DNA of 64,000 nucleotides, from the NCBI GenBank assembly GCA_004794785.1, contig SJOL01007474.1, forward strand, positions 195,832-259,831. The letters are read 5' to 3'. Position 1 is the first letter of the stretch. Every line of letters begins with the position of its first letter. The notes below the pieces were generated by a model. It did not search any database and was not told the origin of the DNA. It worked only from the letters and a program-made list of their open reading frames with translations. The position numbers and the translations under genes are program-made. This document shows, one piece after another, positions 1 to 13,254 of the stretch. This DNA is from Opisthorchis felineus (taxonomy: Eukaryota > Platyhelminthes > Trematoda > Opisthorchiida > Opisthorchiidae).

Positions 1-1731
1 TTTCAGGTGGGTGTGTTGCTTTGCCGATGAAAAGCACCATCAGTACGTCATCGAACGGGGTCACATGAAACTAAGAGAAAGTTAGTGGTATAAACTTGGG
101 CGAGCCAGCCTGGATCATGCTAGTTTCTGCATAGAATGCAGCAGAAATGGAGCGGCATTTTTGAAATGACAATAGGTGCAACTGAGAGAATGAAAAATAG
201 CGTTACAAGCAACGAACAATCGTTTTTTTTGGGATTCGTCCTCCTCACATTCCATTCTTTTATCCAATAAAAGGCACAATTTTGAAAGTTATACTTATTA
301 GAGCTCACTAAATCTAAAAAATATGGTTTATGACAGCCACCGTGCCACTTCATGTTCAGCCCAACTGAATTTACACCAGTGTACACATTAACATCTCTTC
401 AGCTGTAAGCGTCCCTTCCCATTTTCCGGCCCATTTGAAAACATATTCAGACAAAGACAGTCTAGGGTAGCTCGGCTACAGAAAAGTAATTATGATTCCG
501 TTAGACAACAATGCCAAGCGTTTACCGGTGGTTTACCGTGCTTAAACGTTTCTCGAATTTCTAGTGGACATATCGCAGACAGGGGAAAACGAATAATTGT
601 TATTTCCAGCCGTTGTGACCAATGGCCATACGCCAGTGTGTCAGGATGATATAAACGGCCTAAAAAACAGCTATGAAGGAGAGCATTCTTCTTTTGTAGC
701 TGTCTTAGGCAGCATTCTTGCGGTTGACTATTAGTGCACTTGCTCTCCGCTCAATGCCGCCCAGTAACTACGGATGTGACCCAACCGATGAGAACCTAAA
801 ATAACAACAAGAAGGCGTGCTACTCGTTGGGGCAGATAATAAATAGCTTCTCCGAAATCAGTTCCGTTGTAAGGGTATATAATGAAGATGGCCGATTTTA
901 GCAATATATCGAAGTTTGTGAAGTTTGGGTGCGAAAAATTGACTAAATATTACAAGACAAATGAATCCAGTGGAAGCAAACGGGACAGGCAATATACTGA
1001 ACATCCAAAAAGTTTCCCAATAGGATGGGAAATACATCTCTTCAGGAATGACAACCGTTTTGTTTTTTCTGATGTCGCCATGCTTTTAAAGTTTTCTGAA
1101 CCATTTAGGGGATTTCGAGAAACTAATTTGGATTTTCTAGCTTCCAAGCTTGGATTCAACACCGGGTAGTCTACCTCAGTCTGGCGGAGCACGATGTACG
1201 ATTTATTATCGATCAAAGCGAAATCGACTATAAGCCAAATGGATTGACTCATAATAGGGAGTTTGCAAGCCTAAGGGATTACTCTGACTTCGTTCGCTTG
1301 ACCTAATACTTGGGAAGAAAGGTGGAAATGATCTCCCTAAAATAACAGATCGGAAGTGCTTCCTCAGTTTCGACTTCGAGCCTCTTAGATTTAAGGAAAC
1401 CGAATATGGTTGATTTTTCTGGCTCTGGTGTTCCGATCTGTCGAATTTAGGTTATTCTTTACAGTTCATTTCCTAAGTGTACACCTCTTTCCGCCCACTG
1501 AGTTGGACAGTTGAACGGATGTAGGAGTGTGTAGACTTCTCGTGTATATTGTGACGTGCTGTGAAGCGCCCATTCTATAGCAGTGCTGTCACAATCGGAG
1601 GTGGGACCACTTCAAAGAACAGGGGGGGCCCGAATCATCCGATGAGGGCTTAGCTGTGCGATTGTGCGTGCAACTGTAGTGATCTGCGTCTCCTGATAAG
1701 AAGAGTGTGAAAAACTGGACGCTTTTATAAA
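1..1731. other. unrecognised non-coding sequence
   Basis: I see no supported gene, repeat or RNA here. Open stretches of up to about 100 codons on both strands near 0.88-1.25 kb overlap each other in antisense and show no domain or convincing splice pattern. Confidence 0.5.
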
Positions 1732-1815
1732 CGCAGTACACTACTCATAAGGTTGCTAAAAATTCTTCGACAGCCCACGACCGGTTTCGCACTTCTTGGG
1801 GCTCATCAGGTGGGC
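1732..1815 (-). repeat. truncated hammerhead (retrozyme-like) repeat copy
   Basis: This 84-bp block matches the ribozyme half of the repeat pair at 56.4-57.0 kb. Shared segments include the CTACTCATAAGGTTGCT side and the run through TTCTTCGACAGCCCACGACC. Similarity stops immediately after the outer strand of ribozyme stem I (GTGGGC, 1810-1815), so only the ribozyme and about 40 bp on its 3' side (minus-strand sense) are kept. The neighbouring DNA is unrelated to the repeat. It is an isolated insertion or remnant, with no target-site duplication that I could identify. Confidence 0.8.
1773..1815 (-). ncRNA. type I hammerhead ribozyme, stem II mismatch
   Basis: Read on the minus strand, the order is GCCCAC (stem I 5' strand), CUGAUGA (core), GCCC, loop CAAGAA, GUGC (stem II), GAAA (core), CCGGUC ending at the cleavage site, then GUGGGC (stem I 3' strand). 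Stem I is six perfect Watson-Crick pairs and every invariant core base is present. Stem II has one C-U mismatch in four pairs. Stem III is the palindrome ACCGGU with no loop. The predicted cut is between the bases complementary to 1779 and 1778. The stem II mismatch may weaken activity, while the compensated stem I argues that the fold was recently functional. Confidence 0.78.
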
Positions 1816-4800
1816 TATTTTATCCTTCATGGATGGCTCAGCCTAATAAAGATCAATGTAACATGCTTATTTAAGCTGAAGCTAAGGGAGGTGTTTTTGC
1901 CTAAACTAATTAAGTCCCAGGACTTCTACCTAAGTTGGTTCCGGCGAGTACATCAAAGTCAAACTATGGCATTGCGCACCACCCACAGTTAGTTGAAAAA
2001 CGAAATAAATTGTTCCTTAGAGCTGAAAATTCAGTGTATGCTCTCTTCCATTAGAGACGTTGACTCAGGGGCGTATACGTTTGCTGCCGCTTTAGATTGA
2101 GCCTAGGAGATAAACAGCAATACGATATTGAATATTTCCACGTAAAAAGCAAAGTTGAGATGAATCACAGTCGTTTTTGTCGTCCATTTGAATGTCACTT
2201 GTTTTACTACTAATTAGTAGAGAACTATAAGCACACTGCCTGAGAAACTTACACCAACATAAGGCTTTTTTGAAGAAAAAACTTGATAATCGAAGAGGTA
2301 TGAAAACGATGGTTTGAGTCTTCCAATGACGAAAAATTTGAGGTTAAAATAGATACGGTCATTCAGACTAGCTAGGAAGTACATGGTTTTATCATACAGC
2401 GAATTTTCTTACCCAACATTGCACATTACATCCTCACGTTTGTAAGGAAGGGCGAATCAGGCACAATTCTCTTATCCTTGTCGCTCGGCGGGCAAACAGC
2501 CACACTCTTAAGTCCACAATGTGACAGGGTTCGCCTTTAGCGTGAAAAAAAATTATCGTAATGCCTGCAACACGGAAAAACACCAACTATCCGCTTGATG
2601 AACCATATAAAAGCACAGGGCACGAAGTGCTCCTGATATTGGACTGCGTTCGGTGAAAATGTCTGGAAATTTGACGGTGTGCCGGCTTCACTATATTGGT
2701 GAGTTTTCACTCAAAAATTGTCGTGAATTTTGTTAGCACAGACAATGGGGACCGGTCAAACATCCCTAAAGAAGATGACAAGCAAACGCAATGCACTGCT
2801 GCCGAAAGCATCGAACTTGTCCCACACAACCTTGTCCGAATAAACTTAAGCGAAAATAGTTATTTTAATTTCAAATAGTCCAACCTATTTTTCCTACTCT
2901 CAGACAGCTATATCTAAAGTATGTCTACATGTGCACTGCTTAATGCAACACGAACAAGCATTGCAGATTTTTTTGGAGGTTCACTGACGGGAAGAAAATT
3001 CAAGGGCTCCACGAAATTTCCTGATTAGATAGTATCTAGCAAATGGAATTCCTACTAGAAGAAGTTACTTTTGCCCGGTCCAATGAATTCGTCATAGTTA
3101 AGGGGAATCACCGTAGAGCGTTCATAATTTAACACAGTTTGGTTTCAAAGGAAATTTTGTCAGAAAATAGCTTTGGAAACGACTTAACGGAGGACTTTTT
3201 CGGTAGATATCGATTTAAAAAAACAGTCCCAGACTACCAACATGAGCTTTTCAAGGTTACAAATTATCTCTCTGGCGTCTGGTAAAAGTTTAGCACTGTT
3301 GTCAGAGCGATTATGCGAAGGGTGTTTATCATCTGTTGTGATTTCGGTGTCATATGACGCACTACAAAAGTGTCGTTACCTAAGACGTAACGTAGCAACC
3401 ATGCGTTCGAAAAGCTATAAGTAGGTTTTGTGACCTGACATACAAAACAAATGGCTCTGGTGTAGATTAAGCAAGAACCATTTTTTTAAAAGACGTGCAT
3501 CCTACGAGAAAGTATCCAAACATAAATATGGATAAGTATTGGCAGATGATTGTTCAGGATTCAGAGGAGAAACCCTGCATTGTTTATACCTCACCTACTG
3601 CGCTTAGAGATCTACTAGCACATATTTCCCATGTTATTCGTCACACGGCAGCTAAAGTTGACTAAAAGATATGACCGAAGAAAAGTATTGTGAATACTTA
3701 GTGGGTAAGATATTTGTACTGTCCTAACCAGAGGTTGTTTCATCGACGGAGCATAATAGCGGAGTGGGCATGTACCATTAAGACTGAGATCTCTTGTCAG
3801 TCAGTAATGAGACTGGAGCACACCTATTCAAACATACTTTAACTCACGAAGCTATGTCAGGACTTCAAGTAAGTGTCAATCGTCATAGGATTTTTCTAAT
3901 TCTTGTCTCTTTGGGTTTACGTTGTAGCAGACTCTCTACCTAAATCTTTGTGTCCAAAGACCAACTATCTAACTTGGTACAGTGAACACTAGGCATTCTC
4001 ATAAGACACATCCAAAAGGCTCCTCAACCCGCGGTTGCAGAATCGAGATAATAGCAATGAAAATTGAAAACTCACTGAATCCTCAAAGATCCCTCAAGCG
4101 GTTTATCCTACCTACTGATTTTGTGCTGTAAGTTATTGACTGCGTTGTAGCCCCCAAATTGCCACCCTGGTTGTACAGCTAGTAAATTTGAGCTTAAAGT
4201 TCAGTTTGAAAATAACATAGGCTTTTTATTTGAAAGGACTTGGCAAAAATATTTATTTGTATAGATGCTGACTGCAATTTGATGCGACGTTAAAGTGGAG
4301 TGCTGCAAAAGGGCGTTTGCTCAAACTCTGTTACGCATACCGAAGCGGCACCTGTATCCAGGAATATCTTGAATTCACAGCGAATCACCCTTGGATTCAT
4401 AGCGAAAAGTTTCGTAACGACTGAGCTGTCTGACTTGGTATGTTATTGGCGTTTGCCAAGCCTTGTCAGCGAAATACAAGGTATAATAGTCGCAGACAGC
4501 CACAGCTTTGAAACACGCTGTTGTGTACGTATGATCAAAGGACCAATGTATTCCCAGTAGACAAAACTGGGCATGTCAGCGGGATGAAGAACATGGTTTT
4601 GGGTGACTTGTAACCAACGGGAAGGAATTAAAGGTGACAAGACATTCATACAACTAAAATACTTGTCTTGTGTCAGACAGAAAATAATGAGTGCCAACAA
4701 ATTCGAATGCATCCTTTTAGCTGTGTATTAACTATGCAAGTTTCGATCAGGAGAGCACCATTCCGCTTCGTTCAATGTCCCGTATAGGACAGGACAATCT

Positions 4801-5952
4801 ATACATTCTAGCCTGACGTCGTTTTAGTGCGCTAATTGAAGAAACAATTGATTAAGTTTCTGGCTCAATCTGGTATAGAATATCGAAAGCTCTGTCGCAG
4901 ATTAAAGCGGAATGTTACTACCTGGCAACCACGTCGTTCAAAGGAGGTAGTGTTGCAACAATAATTTCCCTGAGAACCTATCTAAAGGATCCATTCTTTG
5001 GTAATCCTGAGACTTTGTCATGAATTCCACTGTACTTTTCTTCCTGCAGTGCGTTTTCGTGATTGAAATGGAGTTATATCGATTCTACTGATACCTGGCT
5101 TCCTTCAACCCACTATACCCTGATGTCGACTCTAGTCTAAAAGATAAAAGCAGTGTAAAAATAAGTTTAGTTGATTATCAAAACCGTAAGAAAGTGGGTG
5201 CAAATTTACATCACAACTTAACCAGCAAAATAAACCTGAACTAAACAATGTGTTTACATAATAAAATATAGGATTATTCCGGTGTCCAAGGAGATTTCGG
5301 TGATGCATGCTGGAGAAGCTGAGATCCAAATCGCAACATTCGAAACGTGGTACTACAAAATCCGTGAAGTGGAGACCGAAGGCACTTCACAGTAAGGATA
5401 TGCTCCTATTCGCCCTTCATTGAAAGGGTCTTAGGTTGTTGCACTTGTTACCAGGAGGCTTGTGAATGCTGTCGATTTCATCAAGCAGGTCATCAGTGTA
5501 TGTTTTGGTTTACGCTTCGACTGCAATGAAAATTACTGAAGTCCAAAATAATTGCGCATCTTTGAAGAAGGCATCCTACAGAAAATGCCACGTCTGTTTG
5601 GTCCCTCAAAGCTTCTATTACATTTGAGAACTCTGAAGTCCCCAGCTCAGAAGGTGGAAGGTTGTTCAAGTGGATTCTGATGAACTTCAATTTTGAGGGT
5701 ATCAGTAATTTTTAACAATCCCTCTTCGACGTGCATCCGTGACAAGTGATGTACCCATACGTTACCTGCAGGTTTGGAAGATCATCCGGTGGTAGTAAAG
5801 ACAAAGAGCTGTTTTCCATGCTTGCGGTTTCATCGAACTTAACCCACTATTTGACTCTTGTTGCACGGCAGTGAAGTGTAGACAGGCTGTAAAACCAGTC
5901 TAATGAAATATTCTCATTTGAAAATTACATTAGAGTTAACGAATGACTCTAA
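1816..5952. other. unrecognised non-coding sequence
   Basis: Nothing here can be assigned. Reading frames are all short (under about 90 codons) and lack recognisable domains. No tandem array, tRNA or long inverted repeat was noticed by eye. Confidence 0.45.
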
Positions 5953-6150
5953 TGAACCTCTTGTTTACGATATTCTTCAACGGAATGTGCTGCATCAGGT
6001 CGCCTCATTTTTCAGTTGGTAAGATAATCCAGATTTCGCACTATATTTTCTTGATGGAACACTACCGATAAGGTTGATGGAAACTATTCAACAGCCCGCT
6101 GTCCATTTTGCCCCAGTCAGAATTCATTTCTTTATGTAGGCGCAGTCCCC
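5953..6150 (-). repeat. decayed hammerhead-repeat copy, ribozyme core lost
   Basis: The order of blocks matches 56437-56638: an AATGTGCTGCA block, CGCCTCAT, CAGTTG, ATAAGGTTG, CAACAGCCC and finally GTAGGCGCAGTCCCC. The segment that should hold the ribozyme is heavily mutated. The complement of the GAAA core is no longer present (a TTTTG run instead of TTTC), and no TCATCAG complement of CUGAUGA remains in place. It is an old copy in the same orientation as the minus-strand unit at 56.4 kb and should not self-cleave. Confidence 0.7.
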
Positions 6151-6191
6151 AAATGCACTCCAGTCAAGATTTGTGTATTGCATCTGGAAAA

Positions 6192-6300
6192 TTTTGCCAC
6201 GTAGTTGGCTCAGTGGTTTGATCCCTGACTGAGCTGGCATTGATTAACTGGTTAACGCAAAGTAAGTCTTCAGGGGAATAACCAGCGTGGTGCCACGCGC
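6192..6300 (+). repeat. possible tRNA-like SINE head
   Basis: TAGTTGGCTCAGTGGTTTG resembles an RNA polymerase III A-box, as in the 5' part of a tRNA (TGGCTCAGTGG core). It is followed by a short dyad (CAGT...ACTGAGC). No clear B-box lies downstream at the expected spacing. It could be a decayed SINE head or a chance match. Confidence 0.25.
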
Positions 6301-8640
6301 GCAACGATCGGGACGTTCAATCTAAGGTACAGTTTTACAAGCAAGTATATCGTAGTTCATTAAAAATTTCTTGTTTCAAGACTGCTTAATTCCGTTCAAC
6401 CTACTGCCAATGGATTGCACACCAACCAGCCTGAGTGGAACAAGCTAAGTGAATTTTACTGGTCGCACTATTGCGTAGCAAGAAGAGGTCCAGGAAATGA
6501 AACATTAACCATCATATCTTGCTATCACCATACCACGAAAAAGTGAGCTAAGAAACCAGTGAGAATCGGTCTGTAGAAGCCCAACACATGTCACATTCGT
6601 CAGACATTTTTGTCATTAGAGAGGAAAATGATCTTGGTGGAACTGAGCCAAAGAGGATAATTTTTGAATACCACAGCCTTCTAGCCTGATATTTGGAAGA
6701 CTCAGATCCCTAATCCATAGTCAGCTCACAAACATCCATTGAACTGTTTTGGAATGAAGGAGCTGCTGGCAGCAGTGAATTTTTCGGAAGACACGACAAA
6801 AAATTGCCAACTGCGCACCACCATCTGAGACAGAAAGTAAAATTGTTTGCTGACTGCAACGGTGAAAGTTGCTTCCAAGACAGAAATTGATGACTGTGGA
6901 AATCTTAACCATGGCGCGGTATTACTTCAAGACATCTCAGCGGAAAATCTGCCGAGGTCTCAACCAGCCTGGTTCCCAAATGGCTTGATCACATTCCAGC
7001 CGTTTGTGAAGGCCATAAACCAGAGGAAATATTCGGCATCGAGTAGGAGCACTTATTTCTTCCGCACACAGCCTACAAGAAGTCCTCCTCAGTAGGGCGA
7101 ACCGTGCATAGAAAAGAAACGATTGAATAAGCCACTCAATACCTTTCTGTGTCGCTATCTCTCTCTGAGTGTAGGTTCACACAAATGGCGCCAGGGTGTT
7201 CCAACCATGCAAAGACGGCCAATCTGCGTGTATATCATGAATTCTGTAGGAAAGCACGGGTAACCGAAGACTTATGCGAGAAATGGCTGAGTAAATTTAA
7301 CAACAAAAACATCCGAAAAAATAATATGTTCCAAGGATGCTCATCAAACCATTCAGGTTAACGATGTTAAGCTAATTTTTCTATCCCTTGGAGCATAACA
7401 TTTTACCCGCGGCAGTAGGTAAAGAATCATTGAGTCCGGAAACATGGACTACAGAAGATGCCTTCTGTCACACAACCCATGTTAAGCGAGATGTAAATCT
7501 AAGCCCAAATGTTTTCATTTATTATCCTCACTGTTTTTAGTGATGTGACTCCCGTTTACGGATCTGGAACGCATGAAACGGTTTGCTTAGTGCGAGAGTC
7601 TGCAGATGTTTCAATGAACGTGGCTTCGGGAAATTGACTGGTCTTCTTAGCCCTGCTACTGACCGGACGGCAACGTCTAGAATACACTTACCGTCACTTT
7701 TGATGAGCCGACACCTAAAGAGTAAGCAGCCATTGATGGAGTCTTACAGAAGCAATATGGGCCTTGTTGATGACCGTATAAATGCTGTGGAACCCTAAGA
7801 AGACAGCGCAAATGAGGAAAAGTGGGATATCGGTGAAAACGAATTGATTACATAAATGAGTATCAAACTGATTGAAAAGTTGATAAACCTTAGAGCGGGG
7901 ACATACATTCGGGCAGAGAAATTATTTAAAAAAGTAAATTACATGAAGAAAATATCGAAATGCTTTCATACGGTGCAACAAATGCTTTCGTCGACCATAA
8001 ACAGTTGTGAAGGCTACCTTCTCTCTCCCCAAGAGTGAGTCCCTCCTCAGAGCGAGTAATCTACAAAATCCCTCAATTGTTTGCTTCTGGGAAGGACTAA
8101 TGAACAATCATACGGACCTATGAGCGCTATACTGTAATCGTCTGCGTTCGATTGCAGTTTCCCTTTGCATATCATACTAGTGGCGTTTTTGTAGCAGTCA
8201 CGTCATCTACTTCACTTAACTGATCCACTTTGCTTCTAACCTTGAGTTGAAATTCTTTGCCTATCCAGTTAAATAAATCCCAGAGGACGCCTACAATAAT
8301 AGTTTCTTGTTCATACACTGTGAATAATAAGTCGGATTTCAAAAAGCTGTGCCGTACGAGTCTTCTCTTCCACATTAGAACCCATCAGGCTGGCGATGAA
8401 TGTATTGATCTGGGAAACTAGGTCTCTTGTGGGTGAAATTTTTCGAGCCTCATCACATATTAGGTATGGACATCTACTTCCTGGCGAGCAATAGATCTGC
8501 CGCGGGAACCAATGACAAGATAAAATAACCAGCTAAATGCACAGTAGTGGTCTTATTGACTCGAGAGTGTCAGCGACTGACTAAGTCATTGTCCACCTAT
8601 AGATTCAACCAGTTTTCTTGACCGGGCAAAATACACAAAA
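6301..8640. other. unrecognised non-coding sequence
   Basis: No feature could be supported here. The open frames on both strands are short, overlap one another and have no domain signature. Confidence 0.45.
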
Positions 8641-8746
8641 GTTTGCTGAAAACTATCCGACAGCACATTGCCGGCTTCTACCCTCTTGAACCTCATTGGG
8701 TAGGCATAGCCCCCAAGTTCTGCTTAACCCTATGCTCTACAAGAAC
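8641..8746 (-). repeat. decayed hammerhead-repeat copy
   Basis: It aligns with 56563-56668: GTTTGCTGAAAACT for GGTTGCTGAAAATT, CCGACAGC for TCGACAGC, CCGGCTTCTACCCT for CCGGTTTCGCCCT, and then TTAACCCTATGCTCTAC for TTAACCTTATGTTCTAC. The core has decayed: the complement of GAAA reads CTTC, and the complement of CUGAUGA reads TCATTGG. It retains the sequence on the 5' side of the ribozyme (minus-strand sense) that the 1.7 kb copy lacks. Confidence 0.7.
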
Positions 8747-11700
8747 GCCAAATATCACGCAGTTGCTGAGAAAATAAACAGCGGGTAACGTGCCAACTGA
8801 AATATGAGACTACCTCTGTACATTTGAACAAAATCATGAACAGAATACTCATTTGAGTTTCTCGTTGACTCAATTAGAAGTAGAGCTTTATTTAGCAGTT
8901 CTTCCTGGAATGGAATACCAAACATTAGAACCCGACCAATTCGTGAAGGCCAAGCTATCTCGAGCGTTTTGAAGTCACCATGTACACTTTGGCACGTGAA
9001 CTCAGTACATTATGATAATGTTTGTATATGTCTGCAATATCGCGAAGCTGATTGTATCGCTCAGTAATCGCTTAGTTTGTTTTCCGGGTTGATGGTGATA
9101 AGAGTGCTTCAGTGCACATGTTTCAATCATCAAGTGGTTGCTCCGCTTCAGTGATGTTTGCTCGCAACAGAACAGAGGGCGTGCTCTGCTGCTAGCAAGC
9201 ATATACGCTATAGTTCACGTTGTGCTGCACATATGTTTTCGGCAGTCGCAACTGACTTACAAACGGCACCGATTTAATCAAGCTAGACAAATTAACCACA
9301 GTGTTAAGAGGCAGTTTCAAGTGCAACAAGATACTCAGCAGTCTTGGATGAGGTCAGAATGGTTAGGATAGGCATTGCAGTCAACTCATGGCCATGTCTA
9401 TGCTTTATCACCGTTCCACATGCACCATGGTGTACAGAACAAAGCGATTCACCAGTATACACGACATAATGCACAAAGTACTGAAAGTTACTTCGATGGA
9501 AATTCTTTTCAGGTTGTAATAACCAACATTGCAGAATACATGAACACACTTGATGCATTTAGGAAGATTCTAATCAAAGCTTCCCTAGGAAATTGGTTCG
9601 TGGTTGTGTCTGAATAGGGTTTACTCGGGGTCATAGATTCAGTGTAAGCTTCCGAGTTTTCTTCTCTGAGCTTGTCGAGCATGAGTGTGGTTTACCCATG
9701 GATGAATATGCCGATCAGAATATTTGCTTGTTCTGGTTTAATCTCGCAGCATTTGAGGGCTAATGGTGGACAGTCGAATAAGATGCAGTGATCCCTTCTG
9801 GTATGAATATTCACATATGCGTATATCTGGAGGAAAAGTCGTACTGTTCGACGCGGAACGACCGTGAAGGAAGTAAGCTGTTTGCTGCAGGCCACCAGCG
9901 TATATGTATGGTAGAACCCATTATGCCCCCGCTAACGAAGAGAAGCAGGTCAACAAGGTTCACTCGAAAATCCGCACACTGTCTAACCAAAAGTTCGTCG
10001 TGACTACCGGTGTATATGAATTAGTATGGGTGAAACACTTTTAAAACTACCTAAACCTCAATTGCTGTTCGCGACTACCTTATCTTTTTTCTCCTGGCTG
10101 AGTGAGTTCACCAGAGCCAAGTGGGTCAACTCTCAAGATCGATGGATCATAAAAGGTGAACTCAAGGAAAACCCATTACTCATATTTTTAATGTATATAG
10201 CAGCCCGCCCAAAGCTTGAGATGAATTACTTTAGACTAATCCAGACTTACTGACCCGACTTCTGGAAACAAGCTAATCGATAAAATCAACATTGAACGTG
10301 GAGGCAAACTGTATACCGGAGAACAAAACATGTCAACTTAAACTTTAAACATGGAACAAAAGGACATATCTGTGAGAAACCTGAACTGCAAACAACACTT
10401 ACTATCAGAGGCCTAAAACGCTGTCATTGGGGCTTTGAGTGGGATTAGACTGGCATAAAATAGGATAGCGCTTTGACGCTGAAAATGGATATGCCTGCTC
10501 CAAGGCGGGAATATCAAAGGACAATGGACGGGAACACGGGTTTTGATTTGCAGCATCCCAAAAATCGCTAACTGGGAGCGTTGTTGAACCCGACTTAATG
10601 AGACCAAGAGTGATGACACTTCAAACTCTTCCCTCAGGACGATGTCCCTCTACATTTACAAGCTTTTGTGTGCCCAAAGTGTTTCAGTCCGATGGAAAAA
10701 ATGAGTTCTTCTTTGTAGGCTTGAGTGTTACTCGATTGATACCCGAACGTGAAATTTTTCTAGGGAGAGCTTTTAGTGCTGGTGATGGTCGAGGTTTAGA
10801 AACTTGGAAGAAGACAAGTGGATTCCTCAGAATTGAATCAGTGAAAGATCTGTGAGCAGTGCCAGAGCCGACCATTACTAAGACTTCACATCTGAAGACA
10901 GACCAGCTGTGTGAATGACTAACCCCCAATGCTGCCCATCGTCTGTCTTTAGTATCAACTACCACAAATACTGGAGTGTACAGAGAAAAATGACACGGAT
11001 GGTCTTTCAGGCCTGGAAGAATTAAGAACAGCAATTATATGAATGTGAACAGGCACACAGTCGGTGACTCAAGTTCCTGTTCAAGTATTCACACTTGGTA
11101 GACAAAATTTGTGATGTAACCTTTCTATCGAATCCCTGTAATACGGATGCTGACTACGCTCTGCAGGACTATAAAGAAGCCACATATAGTCACTATTTGA
11201 AATGAAAGGGAAACCGACAGGCGGCAGACAAATAGGGTGCAACTTACCTATTTTATCATATTTTTAAAATTTTGTCATAAATGGAACCCATTGGATGACG
11301 TCGTTCCGAAGTTACGGTGTAGATTTCGGAGCAGATAGAATACTAGTCACTCCAACTTATTGGTAAGAAAAATGTGCGAAAAATGCCGCCAGAGCAACCA
11401 ACGTTTGCGTGACCTATCAGCTAACTTTACCAAAGCTATTGGTTTAGGAAATAACTAACGATGATGAATTGTTTCCTGGAGGTCACGCCATTCAAACAAA
11501 TTTTTCAATCCTGTCATCTCCAACTCTGGGATAAAGGCAAATAATCGAGCTTGTACAACTGCGTCTGCAAATTTCGACATTGATTTGACGCTTTTACGGT
11601 GTTAAATTTATTCACTTGCGTGGAGTTTAACTAGAAGTGCTTCGATAAGGTGGCTGTTCGCACCATCAAATGGTTGCTCATTCATTCCAAAACTCTTCCA

Positions 11701-13200
11701 AGCCAGATGAATACTGCACAGCTTATAGGCTAGTGTGTGTTGCTTTTACTACGTATTTCGCTTTATTCGCGCGCTCCGAAATGTCGTCCGAGCAACCAAC
11801 ATCAACTTTAATGTCGGAAGCATCTAGTTCAGCTTACAGCTAAAACGCCTGATTCTTGGCAGCGTCAAATTCTAAAAAAGACAGCAGTGGATGGATGTTG
11901 AATAGCTTGTTGTGCGGGTTTCTGCTAACGAAGCGAAAGTATAACTTCCGAGCAAATGATTGGCATATACTTGGATGAACAATGTCGCTTTGGAAGACTG
12001 CAAAAACGCATCCGGACAATGACCACTCACGAGTACACATAAAAGTCGCAGTGTACCATGCTGCCGTATTGCTTGCCCACTACAAAACACAGACGTTACA
12101 CTCGTGTCGTATATGAATTCTCGCATGCAAAGTCCGCGATTTATGCCCACACATTTGTCGAACCTGGCCCCCTCTTCATCTTACGGACGCTGAGGCATCT
12201 TGAGTCGCAGCAACTGCGCCGGCTAATTCATGCGAAAGCATGACATCGATTGGCGTTCCCAAACAACAGCTGTACGAGCAGCTGCAGAATGCTCCACGAG
12301 GCCGAGAAAGATGGAAAGTGCGACACAAATACGGAATTCATATGGGTTTAAAGGCCATAAACGTTCGTTTGACACTATGGGAAAAAAATGGGTACCAGAA
12401 AGAGAAACCTAGTAAATTGCCATATATTCAGTCGTGACACACTCCGATACCCAGTTGGTATAAACTTTTGAACACAGGCCTTTTGTTCGCAAGAGTGGTA
12501 ATGAAATTATTGCTACAAATGAACATATGGAGCGGCACAACCCTTAGACTCATCACCTTAAGAAGAAGGGAACCTGCAGAACATCAGCATCCCCGTGCCA
12601 TATTAGTCACAGAGCATCCGCATGTAAGCTGAGAGGTACTCACTATAATTCCTAGCAATAAATCTATGAACCTACTGCGCCTATAAGACCCGTTTTCTCA
12701 ACGGTAACAGAATAGTTCGTCTTTGGCAGCTGCCGGTGAATCTGTTTTCTTAGTATAGTTCAGGGGAAGTGCAGCACTACAGGAAAACGCAAAAAAAATG
12801 GAGAACACCTCTTCTCGTTGTTTAGCTCAGCACTATTACTCATTGTAACACCATCATGCCTGGGTTGGCGGGTGGATGTGGAAAGCTTTTCAGGAGTATG
12901 TTTCTCGATTATGCTCATTCAGGTTCACACCAGATCCACTGGCTTACATGCAGTGGCATATCAGCTTCACTCAAACTTGTAACTTTAACTCGTGGCTTTA
13001 AGCAGACACCCGGTGGTCCAGACCATGTTGGCAGGGAAATGCCAGCCAACGACAAGTTGAAATGAAAAGTCCAAATACGCGTAGTCTGTACGAAAAGACG
13101 CCAGTGGGTTGACTCTACCCGCCGAATGCAGGCTTGTCGTTTACGTTGCTCTAGTTAGATACATCATCCCAAGGTATACCAGAACCTTTTCTGCTTTCTA
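8747..13200. other. unrecognised non-coding sequence
   Basis: No supported gene. The longest frame (about 116 codons, minus strand, 10.68-11.03 kb) overlaps an open plus-strand frame, and neither has a recognisable motif. I noticed no repeat family shared with the rest of the window. Confidence 0.45.
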
Positions 13201-13218
13201 AATATACGTATGCAGGTA

Positions 13219-13223
<5 letters not shown>

Positions 13224-13251
<28 letters not shown>
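13224..13251. repeat. (AT)n microsatellite
   Basis: An uninterrupted AT dinucleotide run of about 28 bp. It is one of four AT tracts of similar type in the window. Confidence 0.95.

Positions 13252-13254
<3 letters not shown>

Noticed and set aside
10684..11034. 116-codon minus frame as a gene
   Set aside because: It overlaps an open plus frame and neither shows motifs or splice signals.
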